A DNA stretch of 64,000 nucleotides from an uncultured Pseudomonas sp. (GTDB lineage Bacteria > Pseudomonadota > Gammaproteobacteria > Pseudomonadales > Pseudomonadaceae). Below, one piece after another: positions 42,637 to 51,469 of the stretch. Both the position numbers and the translations under genes were made by a program. Where the stretch lies: positions 9,019-73,018 of the forward strand of contig CALTWF010000015.1 in the NCBI GenBank assembly GCA_943912755.1. Reading direction: 5' to 3'. Below the pieces are notes generated by a model that was given only the letters and a program-made list of their open reading frames with translations, ran no database searches and had not been told where the DNA came from. How positions within the stretch are numbered: position 1 is the first letter of the stretch; every line of letters starts with the position of its first letter.

Positions 42637-42848
42637 GCTGAAAACCCTTTCAACCAAAGACCGCAATCTTGCCTTGTGGAGCCCAGGCTATTGAACAGCC
42701 AGCTCCTGCAAGTTTGCGGACATTTGATGGCAGAAGGTCTGCTCATTGAACGTCAGCGCGTACCGTCCGAGATAAACCATTTCCATAAAAGGTCCTTGTT
42801 GTCGGGACAGTTCGATCTGACATTCGGAAACAGCAATACGCTCGAGCG

Positions 42849-43079
42849 TTACTTCCCCTGCTTCTCTTTCATCTTTTCGATCGTTTCAGGCAGTTTCTGA
42901 ATGAACTTGACGCCCAAATAAAGCGAGCCCTTGCCTAACAACTTTGCCGTCGACGCGACACGGTCCTTTCCCGAACCATGGGAAAAGTCATCCTTAACTT
43001 CATTCCATGCCTTTCCCATCATGTTATCCAGCGATTCATCGAAGGAAGGTCTGCTTTTTTCCTGAATCTCATCGTCCAT
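42849..43079 (-). CDS. Small hypothetical protein
   Basis: 76 residues, strongly charged (MDDEIQEKSRPSFDESLDNM...), with one mildly hydrophobic stretch (LLGKGSLYLGVKFIQKL) and a Lys-rich end. No signal peptide or known motif. It lies between two other small minus-strand genes, with spacers of 68 and 212 bases, so co-transcription is possible. Confidence 0.6.
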   Translation of the reverse strand: MDDEIQEKSRPSFDESLDNMMGKAWNEVKDDFSHGSGKDRVASTAKLLGKGSLYLGVKFIQKLPETIEKMKEKQGK

Positions 43080-43147
43080 TCACGCGCTCCTTGAACGGGC
43101 AAGCTCACTGCAATGAGATGAGCTTGCGCTCCATGCATGTTTGCTAA

Positions 43148-43303
43148 TCAGGTCTCGACCGCGGAAATGATCTTCGCCTGACCGCGCTCGCGCTCTTTGA
43201 TTTTCTCCTTCGCTTGACTTGCACTGCTGGCCCGCACGCTGGTCGTGATTACCGAAGAGCTTGTGCCACGAGTGAAGGTTACGCGGAAGTTCTTGTCGCT
43301 CAT
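43148..43303 (-). CDS. Very small hypothetical protein
   Basis: 51 residues from ATG 43303 with GGAG upstream at 9-12 bases. It starts MSDKNFRVTFTRGTSSSV and has a central SASQAKEKIKERERG helix with mixed charge. No family recognised. Start choice rests on the RBS; upstream in-frame sequence is REP DNA. Confidence 0.55.
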   Translation of the reverse strand: MSDKNFRVTFTRGTSSSVITTSVRASSASQAKEKIKERERGQAKIISAVET

Positions 43304-43440
43304 CCCTGTTTCTCCAAGTGATATCAAAATGCCTTGCCGGTAAATTTCTATCAGTTGGGACTGGAAAGCACAACCCTGGCTGCGAAAGGTGCCGCGGGCA
43401 TGCGTGGGGATTGTTGCGGCTGGAGGCGTAGCGGCCCTCG

Positions 43441-43515
43441 ATCGCTGGCAAGCCAGCTCCCACAGGGTCCGCGGCGCCGCCGAACCCTGTGGGAGTCGGC
43501 TTGCCGACGATGAGG
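43441..43515. repeat. REPIN
   Basis: Facing REP elements at 43441-43467 and 43485-43515. The two arms differ in core (GCTGGCAAGCCAGC against GTCGGCTTGCCGAC), so the pair combines two REP variants. It lies between the small gene and the LysR gene. Confidence 0.85.
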
Positions 43516-43560
43516 CCGGCAGCCACAACATCACCGCGCCGCTTGCCACCCTCAAACCTG

Positions 43561-44457
43561 CTACCCACCCTGATACCGCAACGCCTCCACCACCACCCTG
43601 AACGCAGACGAGTGTTCACGCCGGTTCGGGTAATACAGGTGATAGCCGGCAAACGGCTGGCACCAGTCCTCCAGCACCCGTACCAGCGCGCCGCTGGCCA
43701 GCGCCTCGGCGACCATGTCCTCGGGCAGGAAGCCGAGGCCGCAGCCGGCTATCGCCGCGCGCAGGATGGGGAAGCTGCTGTTGAAGGTCCACTGCCCTTC
43801 GACCCGCGCCTTTAGTTCGTGCCCGTCCTTTTCGAAGTCCCATTGCAGCAGGCTGCCATGGGTGGGCAGGCGCAGGTTGATGCAGTCGTGCCCGGCAAGA
43901 TCGCCAGGCACCCGGGGCGGCGGATGCCGGCTGAAATACCCCGGCGCGCCGACGACCGCCATGCGCAGCATCGGGCCGATGGGCACGGCGATCATGTCCT
44001 TGGCCACCTGCTCGCCCAGGCGCACCCCGGCGTCATAGCGTTGCGCGACGATGTCCGACAGCGCGTAGTCCACGGTGATCTCGACATGGATATCGGGGTA
44101 GTCCGGCAGCACCTTCAGCAGTTGCGGCCAGAGGATGTTGTTGGCCGCGTGTTCCGACGCCGAGATCCGCACCGTGCCGGCAGGCCGGTCGCGGAACTCA
44201 CTGACCGCGGCCAGCGCCTGGTCGATTTCCTCCAGGCGGCTGGCCATGGCCTGGTACAGCCGCTCGCCGGCCTCGGTGGTGGAGACGCTGCGGGTGGTGC
44301 GGGTCAGCAGGCGCACCCCAAGCCGCGCCTCGAGGGCGCGCAGGGTGTGGCTCAGCGCCGACTGCGAAACGCCGAGCTGGGCCGCCGCACGGGTGAAGCT
44401 GCCTTCGCGGGTGATGACCACGAAGGCTTGCAGGTCATTGAGGTTGGGACGGGACAT
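43561..44457 (-). CDS. LysR-family regulator
   Basis: 298 residues. The HTH is LQAFVVITREGSFTRAAAQLGVSQSALSHTLRALE, shown in part: SFTRAAAQLGVSQSALSHTL. The effector domain contains VRISASEHAANNILWPQL and a C-terminal YHLYYPNRREHSSAFRVVVE, which places it in the large LTTR group near CrgA/PgrR. It is the third gene on the minus strand after an aldo/keto reductase and an alpha/beta-hydrolase and may control them. Effector unknown. Confidence 0.88.
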   Translation of the reverse strand: MSRPNLNDLQAFVVITREGSFTRAAAQLGVSQSALSHTLRALEARLGVRLLTRTTRSVSTTEAGERLYQAMASRLEEIDQALAAVSEFRDRPAGTVRISASEHAANNILWPQLLKVLPDYPDIHVEITVDYALSDIVAQRYDAGVRLGEQVAKDMIAVPIGPMLRMAVVGAPGYFSRHPPPRVPGDLAGHDCINLRLPTHGSLLQWDFEKDGHELKARVEGQWTFNSSFPILRAAIAGCGLGFLPEDMVAEALASGALVRVLEDWCQPFAGYHLYYPNRREHSSAFRVVVEALRYQGG

Positions 44458-44526
44458 GGCCGGGTACCTGTGATGGGTAGCTGAAGACTATCCAATCCGC
44501 GCCCGCCCCGCCCGCTCGCGGAGGTA

Positions 44527-45582
44527 TCAAAGGGTTTTGCCGTAGAACGCGGTCAGCTTGCCCATGGCGGCCTGGACATGGCCGGGCACCCAGTAGGTGT
44601 CGATATGGCTGGCACCGTCGAGGATGAACAGCTCCTTGTCCTGCGTGCCGCTGGCCTTGGCGAACGCGTCCTCGCTCATGTACAGGCTGTCGGCCTTGCT
44701 GCCGGCGATCAGCAGCAACGGCTGGTCGATCAGGTCGATCCGTTCGCTGGCATCGAAGCGCACCAGGTCGAGCAGGCTGCTGGTGGTGTACCTGAAGGTC
44801 GAGTTGGGATGCGCATGGGTCTTCCAGTAGTACTCGTAGCCCTGGCGGTACAACTCGAATGGCAAGCTGGCGATCTGCTCGTCGCTCAGATTGGCGTCAC
44901 CCGAATACAGCACCGCACCGCCGGCCGCCTCCTGGGCGCGGGCTGCGGAGGCCTGTTGCAGGCGTTGCTGGAGGCTGTCCAGCTGCGAGTCCTGGTAGCC
45001 GTTGCGGCGCACCCGGCCGGAGTTGAACAGGCTCAGGGTGGCGACCGATCTGAAACGCTTGTCGGTTGCCGCCGCCGCTACCGAGTAGCCGCCACCGCCA
45101 CAGATCCCCAGCAGGCCCAGGCGCCTGGCGTCGACCCCGGGGTACTGGCTGATGAAGTCGGCCATGCCGTGGATGTCCTCGATGCGGTAGGACGGTTTGT
45201 CGATGCTGCGCGGCTGGCCGCCGCTGGCGCCCTGGTAGGCGGCATCGGCGGTAATGCTGATATAGCCCTGCTCGGCCAGGCGCTGGGCATAGAGGCCGGC
45301 GACCTGCTCCTTCACCCCACCGTTCGGATGCGCTATCACGATGGCCGGGTAGGTTTTTTGCGGGTCGTAGTTGGCCGGGGTATAGACGTTGGCTGAAATC
45401 TCCAGGCCATTCAGCGGGTAGTGGACCGGGTGGATATTGACCTGGCCGGGCCGGTTTTCCGTGATCGCGCCGTCATAGACCAGGGTGAACGGGTTTTTCC
45501 GGTAGTCCGCGGCAGCGGCCTGGTCGATGCCGGCGCCGGCCATGGCCGCCAGCAGCGTGGCGTTGAGAAGTGTATTGCGCAT
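44527..45582 (-). CDS. Secreted alpha/beta-hydrolase (dienelactone-hydrolase-like)
   Basis: 351 residues with a signal peptide (MRNTLLNATLLAAMAGAGIDQAAA). The fold markers are YPAIVIAHPNGGVKEQ (oxyanion region), GLLGICGGGGYSVAAA with a Cys nucleophile elbow (G-I-C-G-G), and a C-terminal GASHIDTY with the catalytic His. The Cys in place of Ser fits the dienelactone-hydrolase branch. Located in the periplasm; substrate unknown. 20 bases after the aldo/keto reductase gene. Confidence 0.8.
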   Translation of the reverse strand: MRNTLLNATLLAAMAGAGIDQAAAADYRKNPFTLVYDGAITENRPGQVNIHPVHYPLNGLEISANVYTPANYDPQKTYPAIVIAHPNGGVKEQVAGLYAQRLAEQGYISITADAAYQGASGGQPRSIDKPSYRIEDIHGMADFISQYPGVDARRLGLLGICGGGGYSVAAAATDKRFRSVATLSLFNSGRVRRNGYQDSQLDSLQQRLQQASAARAQEAAGGAVLYSGDANLSDEQIASLPFELYRQGYEYYWKTHAHPNSTFRYTTSSLLDLVRFDASERIDLIDQPLLLIAGSKADSLYMSEDAFAKASGTQDKELFILDGASHIDTYWVPGHVQAAMGKLTAFYGKTL

Positions 45583-45602
45583 GGATGCTGTCTCCTGTTC
45601 GT

Positions 45603-46592
45603 CTAGCGCCCGACCCGCGCCTTGAGCGCCTCGGGGTAGCGGTCGCCAAGGATGCTGATCCGCGCCAGCGCCGCATCGATGGCCTTCAGGTCTGCCGCAT
45701 CGAGGCTGATATCCGCCCCGGCGAGGTTTTCCTCCAGGCGGTGCAGCTTGGTGGTCCCCGGAATCGGCACGATCCACGGCGCCTGGGCGAGCAGCCAGGC
45801 CAGGGATATCTGCGCGGGGGTCGCAGCCTTCTCGGCAGCGATGTTGCGGATCAGCACCACCAGCCCCTGGTTGGCCTGCAACGCCTCCTGGCTGAAGCGC
45901 GGCACGATGCTGCGGAAATCGTCGCTGCCGAAGGAAGCATCCGCCGCCACGGCGCCGGTGAGAAAGCCCTTGCCCAGCGGACTGAAAGGCACGAAGCCGA
46001 TGCCCAGGCGGGCCAGGGTCGGCAGCAGCTCCTGTTCGGGCTCGCGCCACCACAGCGAATACTCGCTCTGCACCGCCGTCACCGGCTGCACCGCATGGGC
46101 GCGCTGGATGGTCTGCACACCGGCCTCGGACATGCCGAAGTGCTTCACCTTGCCCTCCCAGATCAGTTCCTTGACCGTGCCGGCGACTTCTTCGATCGGC
46201 ACGTCCGGATCGACCCGGTGCTGGTACAGCAGATCGATCACATCCGTCTGCAGGCGGCGCAGCGAGCCCTCCACCGCCGCACGGATCTGCTCCGGGCGGC
46301 TATTGAGGATCTGCTGCTTGTTGTCGGCGCCGAAGGTGAAACCGAACTTGGTGGCGATCACCACCTGGTCGCGCACGTCGGCCAGTGCCTCGCCGACCAC
46401 CTGCTCGTTGACATAGGGCCCGTAGACCTCCGCCGTGTCGAAGAAGGTCACCCCGCGGTCGACCGCCGCGCGGATCAGCGCAATGGCGTCGTTGCGGTTG
46501 GTGGCCGGGCCGTAGCCATGGCTGAGGCCCATGCAGCCCAGGCCGAGTGCGGACACTTCGAGGGTGGTGTTGCCGAGTTTGCGCATGTGCAT
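45603..46592 (-). CDS. Aldo/keto reductase
   Basis: 329 residues of the AKR11/AKR13-like type: LGNTTLEVSALGLGCMGLSHGYG at the start, FFDTAEVYGPYVNEQVVGEAL with the catalytic Asp and Tyr, ATKFGF with the Lys, and LLYQHRVDP with the His. Uses NADPH to reduce aldehydes or ketones. First gene of the AKR-hydrolase-LysR group on the minus strand. Confidence 0.92.
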   Translation of the reverse strand: MHMRKLGNTTLEVSALGLGCMGLSHGYGPATNRNDAIALIRAAVDRGVTFFDTAEVYGPYVNEQVVGEALADVRDQVVIATKFGFTFGADNKQQILNSRPEQIRAAVEGSLRRLQTDVIDLLYQHRVDPDVPIEEVAGTVKELIWEGKVKHFGMSEAGVQTIQRAHAVQPVTAVQSEYSLWWREPEQELLPTLARLGIGFVPFSPLGKGFLTGAVAADASFGSDDFRSIVPRFSQEALQANQGLVVLIRNIAAEKAATPAQISLAWLLAQAPWIVPIPGTTKLHRLEENLAGADISLDAADLKAIDAALARISILGDRYPEALKARVGR

Positions 46593-46721
46593 TGCAGTTC
46601 TCCCGAGTTCCAGCGAACAGCGTTCAGAGGTGTTGGGAGAACATTAAGTCGGTGGGGAAAAGTGCACTAGACGGGGAAATCCGCAAGCAGTCATGAGCAG
46701 TGTTCATGAATGCTTGCGTTA

Positions 46722-47762
46722 TCAACGGGCATTGCGCCCGTTGGCCTCCCGCCACTCCGTGGGCGAGACACCATGAAACGCCCGGAATGCACGACTGAAA
46801 TGCGACAGGTCGTTGAACCCTAGGGCAAATGCCAGTTCGGAAATACGCTTGCCGGCGTGCAGCGGATTGAGCAACTCGGCGGCACAACGCTCAAGCCGAC
46901 GCCGCAGGACGTAGCGCATCAGCGAGCTGCCTTCACGCTCGAACAGTTTGGCGATATAGCGGCTCGACAGGCCATTGGCCATAGCGACCTGCTCGGCGCC
47001 AAGGGTCGGGTCGCCCAGGTTGTCGTTGATATAGACCTTGACCCGCATCAGGGTCAGCGCCTGTGACCGGGAGTGCTCCGGCTCATTGCTGGTTACCGTG
47101 CCCAGCGCCAGGGCGATCAGGTGGACGGCAGACTCGGAAAGGCGCGCCATTTCCTGGCAGGAAAACTCCCCGACCTGGGCACACAGCGTCTCCAGGAACG
47201 AGCGCAATACCCGGCCCGTCGGCGTATCCAGCGAGACCCGCGTGGCGGTGCGGCACTCCATGTCGGGAACCAGGTGGTTCAGGCTCGACCTGGGCAGGCT
47301 GACGATGATCTGCCGCCAGTCCTGCTGGAAATTCAGGAAATGCGGCCTGGTAGCGTCATAGATGGAAAACTCGCCGGGACAGATCACCGTGCGGTTACCG
47401 CCCTGCTCCAGGCACTCCTGGCCCTGCAGCATCAGCACGGCAAAGTACTTGTCCTCATCGCGGCTGCGCGCATGCAGATGGCGCCGGTTGACCGACTGCG
47501 CCGAAGCACTGACATCGCTCACCCGCAGCAGATCGCATTTTTGCGAGCGTACCCGGCCGTGGAACCCGGGTGCCGCAAGCGCGCCAATCTCGACGTCGGC
47601 AAACAGACGCAGGATCATTTCCCGCCAATAGTCGACCCGTTCATGGGAGCTGGCGCTCAAGGTGGCGACGTCGATGCGCTCGCTCGTCCAGTCCGTTTGC
47701 GTCAAGCCGTGCCCGCCGGCAGACCTGCCGCGCACGAGCGCGCCAGGTGACTCGATATTCAT
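46722..47762 (-). CDS. AraC-family activator of the aldoxime/nitrile gene cluster
   Basis: 346 residues from ATG 47762. The N-terminal half is an AraC_binding_2 domain (RVRSQKCDLLRVSDVSAS; ICPGEFSIYDATRPHFLNF). The C-terminal HTH is at about 250-345 (DPTLGAEQVAMANGLSSRYIAKLFEREGSSL; FALGFNDLSHFSRAFRAFHGVSPTEWR). It is divergent from the transporter-oxdA-nitrile hydratase operon, as the known regulators of aldoxime dehydratase clusters are, so it likely activates them in response to an aldoxime, nitrile or amide. Confidence 0.85.
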   Translation of the reverse strand: MNIESPGALVRGRSAGGHGLTQTDWTSERIDVATLSASSHERVDYWREMILRLFADVEIGALAAPGFHGRVRSQKCDLLRVSDVSASAQSVNRRHLHARSRDEDKYFAVLMLQGQECLEQGGNRTVICPGEFSIYDATRPHFLNFQQDWRQIIVSLPRSSLNHLVPDMECRTATRVSLDTPTGRVLRSFLETLCAQVGEFSCQEMARLSESAVHLIALALGTVTSNEPEHSRSQALTLMRVKVYINDNLGDPTLGAEQVAMANGLSSRYIAKLFEREGSSLMRYVLRRRLERCAAELLNPLHAGKRISELAFALGFNDLSHFSRAFRAFHGVSPTEWREANGRNAR

Positions 47763-48106
47763 CTCGGATACACCCCTGTTGTGATTATTGGCAGGATGAA
47801 TCGTGGTGTTGCCCGCCCTCTCCCCTTGCTGGGGCCTTGGCTCGAATCGAGCAGATCGGCTTTCACTGGTTTCAGACTCTTCATACGCCACTAACGGCTG
47901 CCTCGCTACTGCTACACGACGCAGGGCCGTTGCAGCACAGCTTTTGTTCCGTCTCAGCCAAGAACCCGGAAAGACCGTCTCCCATGCTATGGCCAACGAG
48001 CTGCTGGGCCGTTGTAGCCAGGCCCTGCACTCGTACCACCGTCGCCAATCGCGGGCGGACAACGACGACACAAGCCTGCCAAGGCTTTCACTTCCTGGGC
48101 GCTACG
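47763..48106. promoter_or_regulatory. Divergent promoter region of the aldoxime/nitrile cluster
   Basis: 344 bases between the AraC gene and the transporter gene. No gene is seen. It contains a small palindrome GCTCGA-A-TCGAGC at 47840-47852 and a CCCC-TTGCT-GGGG stem at about 47823-47835. Promoter elements could not be fixed. Confidence 0.4.
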
Positions 48107-49004
48107 ATGAAAACAACGAGCTTCTTGCTGTGCGACGCGGGCAGATGTACCGCTGCCGGCCTGGTCCTGAGCGGTCTGTCCCTGAATGCCGGCGCGGTGG
48201 AAGTCGCCCCGGGCGACTACGAGCAATACCCTGCGGGCGCGACGATCGGTGTCGTCTACTACCAGCACGCCACCACCGACGCACTGCGCGCCGATGGCCG
48301 CTCGGCCAGTTCGGATTTCAACCTCACCTCGGACATCGGCATCCTGCGTTTGCTCCACGTTCATCAACTGAGCGAAACGGTGACCATCGATCCGCAGTTC
48401 CTCCTGCCCTTCGGCCATGTCTCGGGCAACGGCGATGCATCCGCCCTGGGCGATGCCAGCGGCACCGGCGACCTGATCCTGACCGCGCCGATCAAGTGGC
48501 TGCTCAACAGCGCCCGCGACACCTTCAGCCTCAACGCCTACCTCTACGTTCCCAGCGGCAGCTACGACAACAAGGACGCGCTCAACCTCGGCGAGAACCG
48601 CTGGAAGGTCGACTTCCAGAGCGCCTACATCAAGCACTTCTCGGACAAGTGGGCGGTTGACCTGGTCGGCGACGCCATCTGGTACGGCAAGAACGATGAC
48701 TTCGGCAGCAGCTCCGCCAACCTCGAACAGAAGGTGAGCTACAGCACCCAGCTCATGGCCCGCTACATGCCCGATCCGGCCACTGCGCTGGGGGTCGGTG
48801 TGGGGCATATCTGGGGCGGCGAAACCGAGGTCGACGGCGTTGACCGCGACGATGAGCTGCGCACCACCAACCTGCGCTTCACCGCCACGCGCTTCTTCAC
48901 CGCCAAGGACCAGCTGCAACTGCAGCTCGGCCGCGACCTGGCGGTGGAAAACGGCCCTCGCGAAGACTTCCGGCTGAACCTGCGCTACGCGCACATCTTA
49001 CTAG
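48107..49004 (+). CDS. SphA-like outer-membrane transporter with apparent stop-codon loss
   Basis: About 298 residues expected. It has a signal peptide (LLCDAGRCTAAGLVLSGLSL then NAGA), then the MetA/SphA family sequence (YEQYPAGATIGVVYYQHATT; LLPFGHVSG; GTGDLILTAPIKWLL) and a barrel end NLRYAHI. The family should end in Phe and stop. Here the DNA reads CAC ATC TTA CTA G; removing one A gives CAC ATC TTC TAG. As written, the frame stays open through oxdA to 50128. Either a one-base insertion, a sequencing error, or a real fusion. It probably imports nitriles or aldoximes. Confidence 0.75.
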
Positions 49005-49057
49005 CCCGCCCCGCCGTTCGACGACAACGAAAACAACGACAAACCGTGAGGCCCGAA

Positions 49058-50128
49058 ATGGAATCTGCAATCGACAAGCACCTGATGTGCCCCCGGCTGC
49101 GCGCGCGCAGGATCGACGATGACTACACCCCGCCCTTCCCCGCCTGGGTCGGTCGCGCCGACCCGGCCATCACCCACTACGTCATGGCCTACTTCGGCGT
49201 GCAGGGCAAAGGCCAGCACCAGCTCGGCGCAGCCTGCTCGGGACTGCGCCACATCGTCGGGATGCTTGCGCTGGACCATGGTCCGCGCCACCACGACCTG
49301 GCCCATTACGTCGATGCCGAAGGCTACGACAACATGGTCGCCATTGCGTACTGGGACAGCCCCGACGCGTTCCAGCGCTGGCAGTCCAATGAGCAGGTCA
49401 ACGCCTGGTGGGACAGCGAAACGCTGGGCGACGATGGCCTGGGCTACTTCCGCGAGGTACTGACGCCGCCGGTCGAGCGCTTCGAAACGCTCTATGCCAT
49501 GCCCGAAGGCATGGAAGGCGTCGGCGTGGTCATGGGCACGCGCAGCGACGAGATCCAGGAGCATGGCTACTGGGGCTCCATGCGGGACCGCATCCCCCTC
49601 TCGCAGACCGACGCCATGCAACCCAAGGGCGAACTCCAGGCCAGCCGCACCCCACGCCGCACCCGCGTCAGCGGCCATGACAACCTGGTGGTGATCCGCT
49701 CCGGCCAGGACTGGACGCAGACCCAGGGCCAGGAACGCGAGCTGTACCTGGGCCAGATGGAGCCGGTGCTGCGGGCCGGCATGGACTTCCTGCGCGATGA
49801 CGGTCGCCAGGTGGGTTGCTACAGCAACCGCTACATGCAGCACCTCGATGCCCGCGGCCAGCGTGAGGAAAAAAGCTTCTCGGTCAGCCACTGGCGCTCC
49901 CTCTCCCATCTGGAACGCTGGTCCGAGTCGCACCCGACCCATATCGAGATCTTCGGCACTTTCATGCGCATGGTGCAAAGCCTGCAGGGCGAGCTGAAGT
50001 GGAAGGGCTATCACGAAGTCAGCGTGCTGCGCGCCGAAGACCAGCAGTTCGAATACATCAATTGCCACCCCGGCACCGGCCTGCTGGGCGGCGCCTGCCC
50101 CCTTCGGCAACCAGGAGACGAACGATGA
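49058..50128 (+). CDS. oxdA: Aldoxime dehydratase
   Basis: 356 residues from ATG 49058, which has its own GAGG 10 bases upstream. It closely follows Pseudomonas OxdA (MESAIDKHLMCPR; EEHGYWGSMRDR-like QEHGYWGSMRDR; GMDFLRDDGRQVGCYSNR). The haem ligand His lies in VSHWRSL and the distal catalytic His in ESHPTH, matching the His pair of OxdA. It dehydrates aldoximes to nitriles with ferrous haem. It is in frame with the preceding transporter gene, and its TGA overlaps the nitrile hydratase alpha ATG. Confidence 0.93.
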   Translation: MESAIDKHLMCPRLRARRIDDDYTPPFPAWVGRADPAITHYVMAYFGVQGKGQHQLGAACSGLRHIVGMLALDHGPRHHDLAHYVDAEGYDNMVAIAYWDSPDAFQRWQSNEQVNAWWDSETLGDDGLGYFREVLTPPVERFETLYAMPEGMEGVGVVMGTRSDEIQEHGYWGSMRDRIPLSQTDAMQPKGELQASRTPRRTRVSGHDNLVVIRSGQDWTQTQGQERELYLGQMEPVLRAGMDFLRDDGRQVGCYSNRYMQHLDARGQREEKSFSVSHWRSLSHLERWSESHPTHIEIFGTFMRMVQSLQGELKWKGYHEVSVLRAEDQQFEYINCHPGTGLLGGACPLRQPGDER

Positions 50129-50766
50129 ACAAGCCCACGCACACCCCGGTGGTGACGGCCGCCGAACGCGCCTACGCACTCAAGCAGGCGCTGGCGGAAC
50201 AGCAACTGATCCCGGACGGTTACATCGAACAGTTCACCGACGTCATGGAAAACGATTTCGACCCCGCCAATGGCGCACGGGTCGTGGCCCGTGCCTGGAT
50301 GGACCCGGACTACCGCGAGTTGCTGCTGCGCGACGGCACGGCTGCCTGCGACCAGTTCGGCTACACCGGCGCACAGGGCGAGTACATCGTCGCGCTGGAA
50401 AACACCGCGACCCTGCACAACGTGATCGTCTGCACCCTGTGCTCCTGCACCGCCTGGCCCGTGCTGGGACTGCCGCCGGACTGGTACAAGAGCTTCGAGT
50501 ACCGCTCGCGCGTCGTGCGCGAATCACGCACGGTGCTGCGCGAGATGGGCCTCGACCTGCCCGCGCAGGTCAGCATCCGCGTCTGGGACACCACCGCCGA
50601 AACCCGCTACATGGTGCTGCCCGTTCGTCCGCAAGGTACCGAGGGCTGGAGCGAGGAAGCGCTCGCCAGCCTGGTGACCAAGGACGTGCTGATCGGCATC
50701 GCCAGGCCTGAAGTCGGCGTCACCCAGGCATCGGTCAAGGAGGCAGAACATGGACGGCATTCATGA
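50125..50766 (+). CDS. nthA: Nitrile hydratase alpha subunit
   Basis: 213 residues. The metal site is VCTLCSCTAWP near residue 110: three Cys ligands, two of which should be oxidised. Fe-type enzymes have CSLCSCT and Co-type CTLCSCY, so this CTLCSCT is mixed. The flanks (LGLPPDWYKSFEYRSRVVRE; TTAETRYMVLPVRPQGTEGW) follow the Fe-type Rhodococcus/Pseudomonas sequences. It hydrates nitriles to amides with the beta subunit. ATGA overlap with oxdA and 17-base overlap with the beta gene. Confidence 0.93.
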   Translation: MNKPTHTPVVTAAERAYALKQALAEQQLIPDGYIEQFTDVMENDFDPANGARVVARAWMDPDYRELLLRDGTAACDQFGYTGAQGEYIVALENTATLHNVIVCTLCSCTAWPVLGLPPDWYKSFEYRSRVVRESRTVLREMGLDLPAQVSIRVWDTTAETRYMVLPVRPQGTEGWSEEALASLVTKDVLIGIARPEVGVTQASVKEAEHGRHS

Positions 50767-51382
50767 TCTGGGCGGCAAGCAGGGCTTCGGCTCGGTCCCA
50801 CACCAGGCCAACACCCTGAGTTACCTGCCGGTGTTCCACGAGGACTGGGAGCACCTGGGCTACAGCCTGCTGTTTCTCGGGGTCGGCGAGCTGGGCCTGT
50901 TCAACGTCGATGAGCTGCGCCACGCCATCGAGCGCATGGAACCGCGCCATTACCTGGCCTCCAGCTACTACGACCGCATCGTCATCGGCGTCGCGACGCT
51001 GTTCGTCGAAAAGGGTGCGCTACGCCAGGAGCGCCTGGCAGAACTGGCCGGCGGGGCTTATCCGCTGGCCCTGACGCAAGGCCCAGGGCGTGAGGCGCGG
51101 GTTCGCGCAACGCCATTCGAGGTGGGCGACCACGTCCGGGTGCGCGACGAATTCGTTGCCGGCCACATACGCATGCCGGGTTATGTACGCAACAAACGCG
51201 GGGTGGTGATCCATCGCACCGGCCATGCATGGCCCTTCCCCGACGCCGTCGGGCATGGCTTGCCCAGCCCGTCCGAGCCGACCTACCACGTCCTGTTCAC
51301 TACCGAGGAGCTGTGGGGCGAGGGTGCCGACAGCGGCACGGTGGTCGTGGACCTGTTCGGCGGCTACCTGCTCCCGGCCTGA
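50750..51382 (+). CDS. nthB: Nitrile hydratase beta subunit
   Basis: 210 residues. MDGIHDLGGKQGFGSV is the universal N-terminus. RHYLASSYYDRIVIGVATLFVEKG carries the conserved Arg that contacts the alpha-subunit sulfenate. The SH3-like C-terminal part includes FEVGDHVRVRDEFVAGHIRMPGYVRNKRGVV (in part: GHIRMPGYVRNKRG). It forms the heterodimer with NthA. No P47K-type metallochaperone gene follows; the amidase is next. Confidence 0.95.
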   Translation: MDGIHDLGGKQGFGSVPHQANTLSYLPVFHEDWEHLGYSLLFLGVGELGLFNVDELRHAIERMEPRHYLASSYYDRIVIGVATLFVEKGALRQERLAELAGGAYPLALTQGPGREARVRATPFEVGDHVRVRDEFVAGHIRMPGYVRNKRGVVIHRTGHAWPFPDAVGHGLPSPSEPTYHVLFTTEELWGEGADSGTVVVDLFGGYLLPA

Positions 51383-51469
51383 CGAACAGCTTTTGGTGTG
51401 GCGAGCCGGCACGGAAAGCCCATGCATCGCCCCACCCTTTTTTCCTCATCACTCAGCGAGAAACAGCAC

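Noticed and set aside
47570..50128. One 852-codon protein starting within the AraC gene region
   Set aside because: The first 179 codons are antisense to the AraC gene and its promoter region. The credible starts are 48107 for the transporter and 49058 for OxdA.
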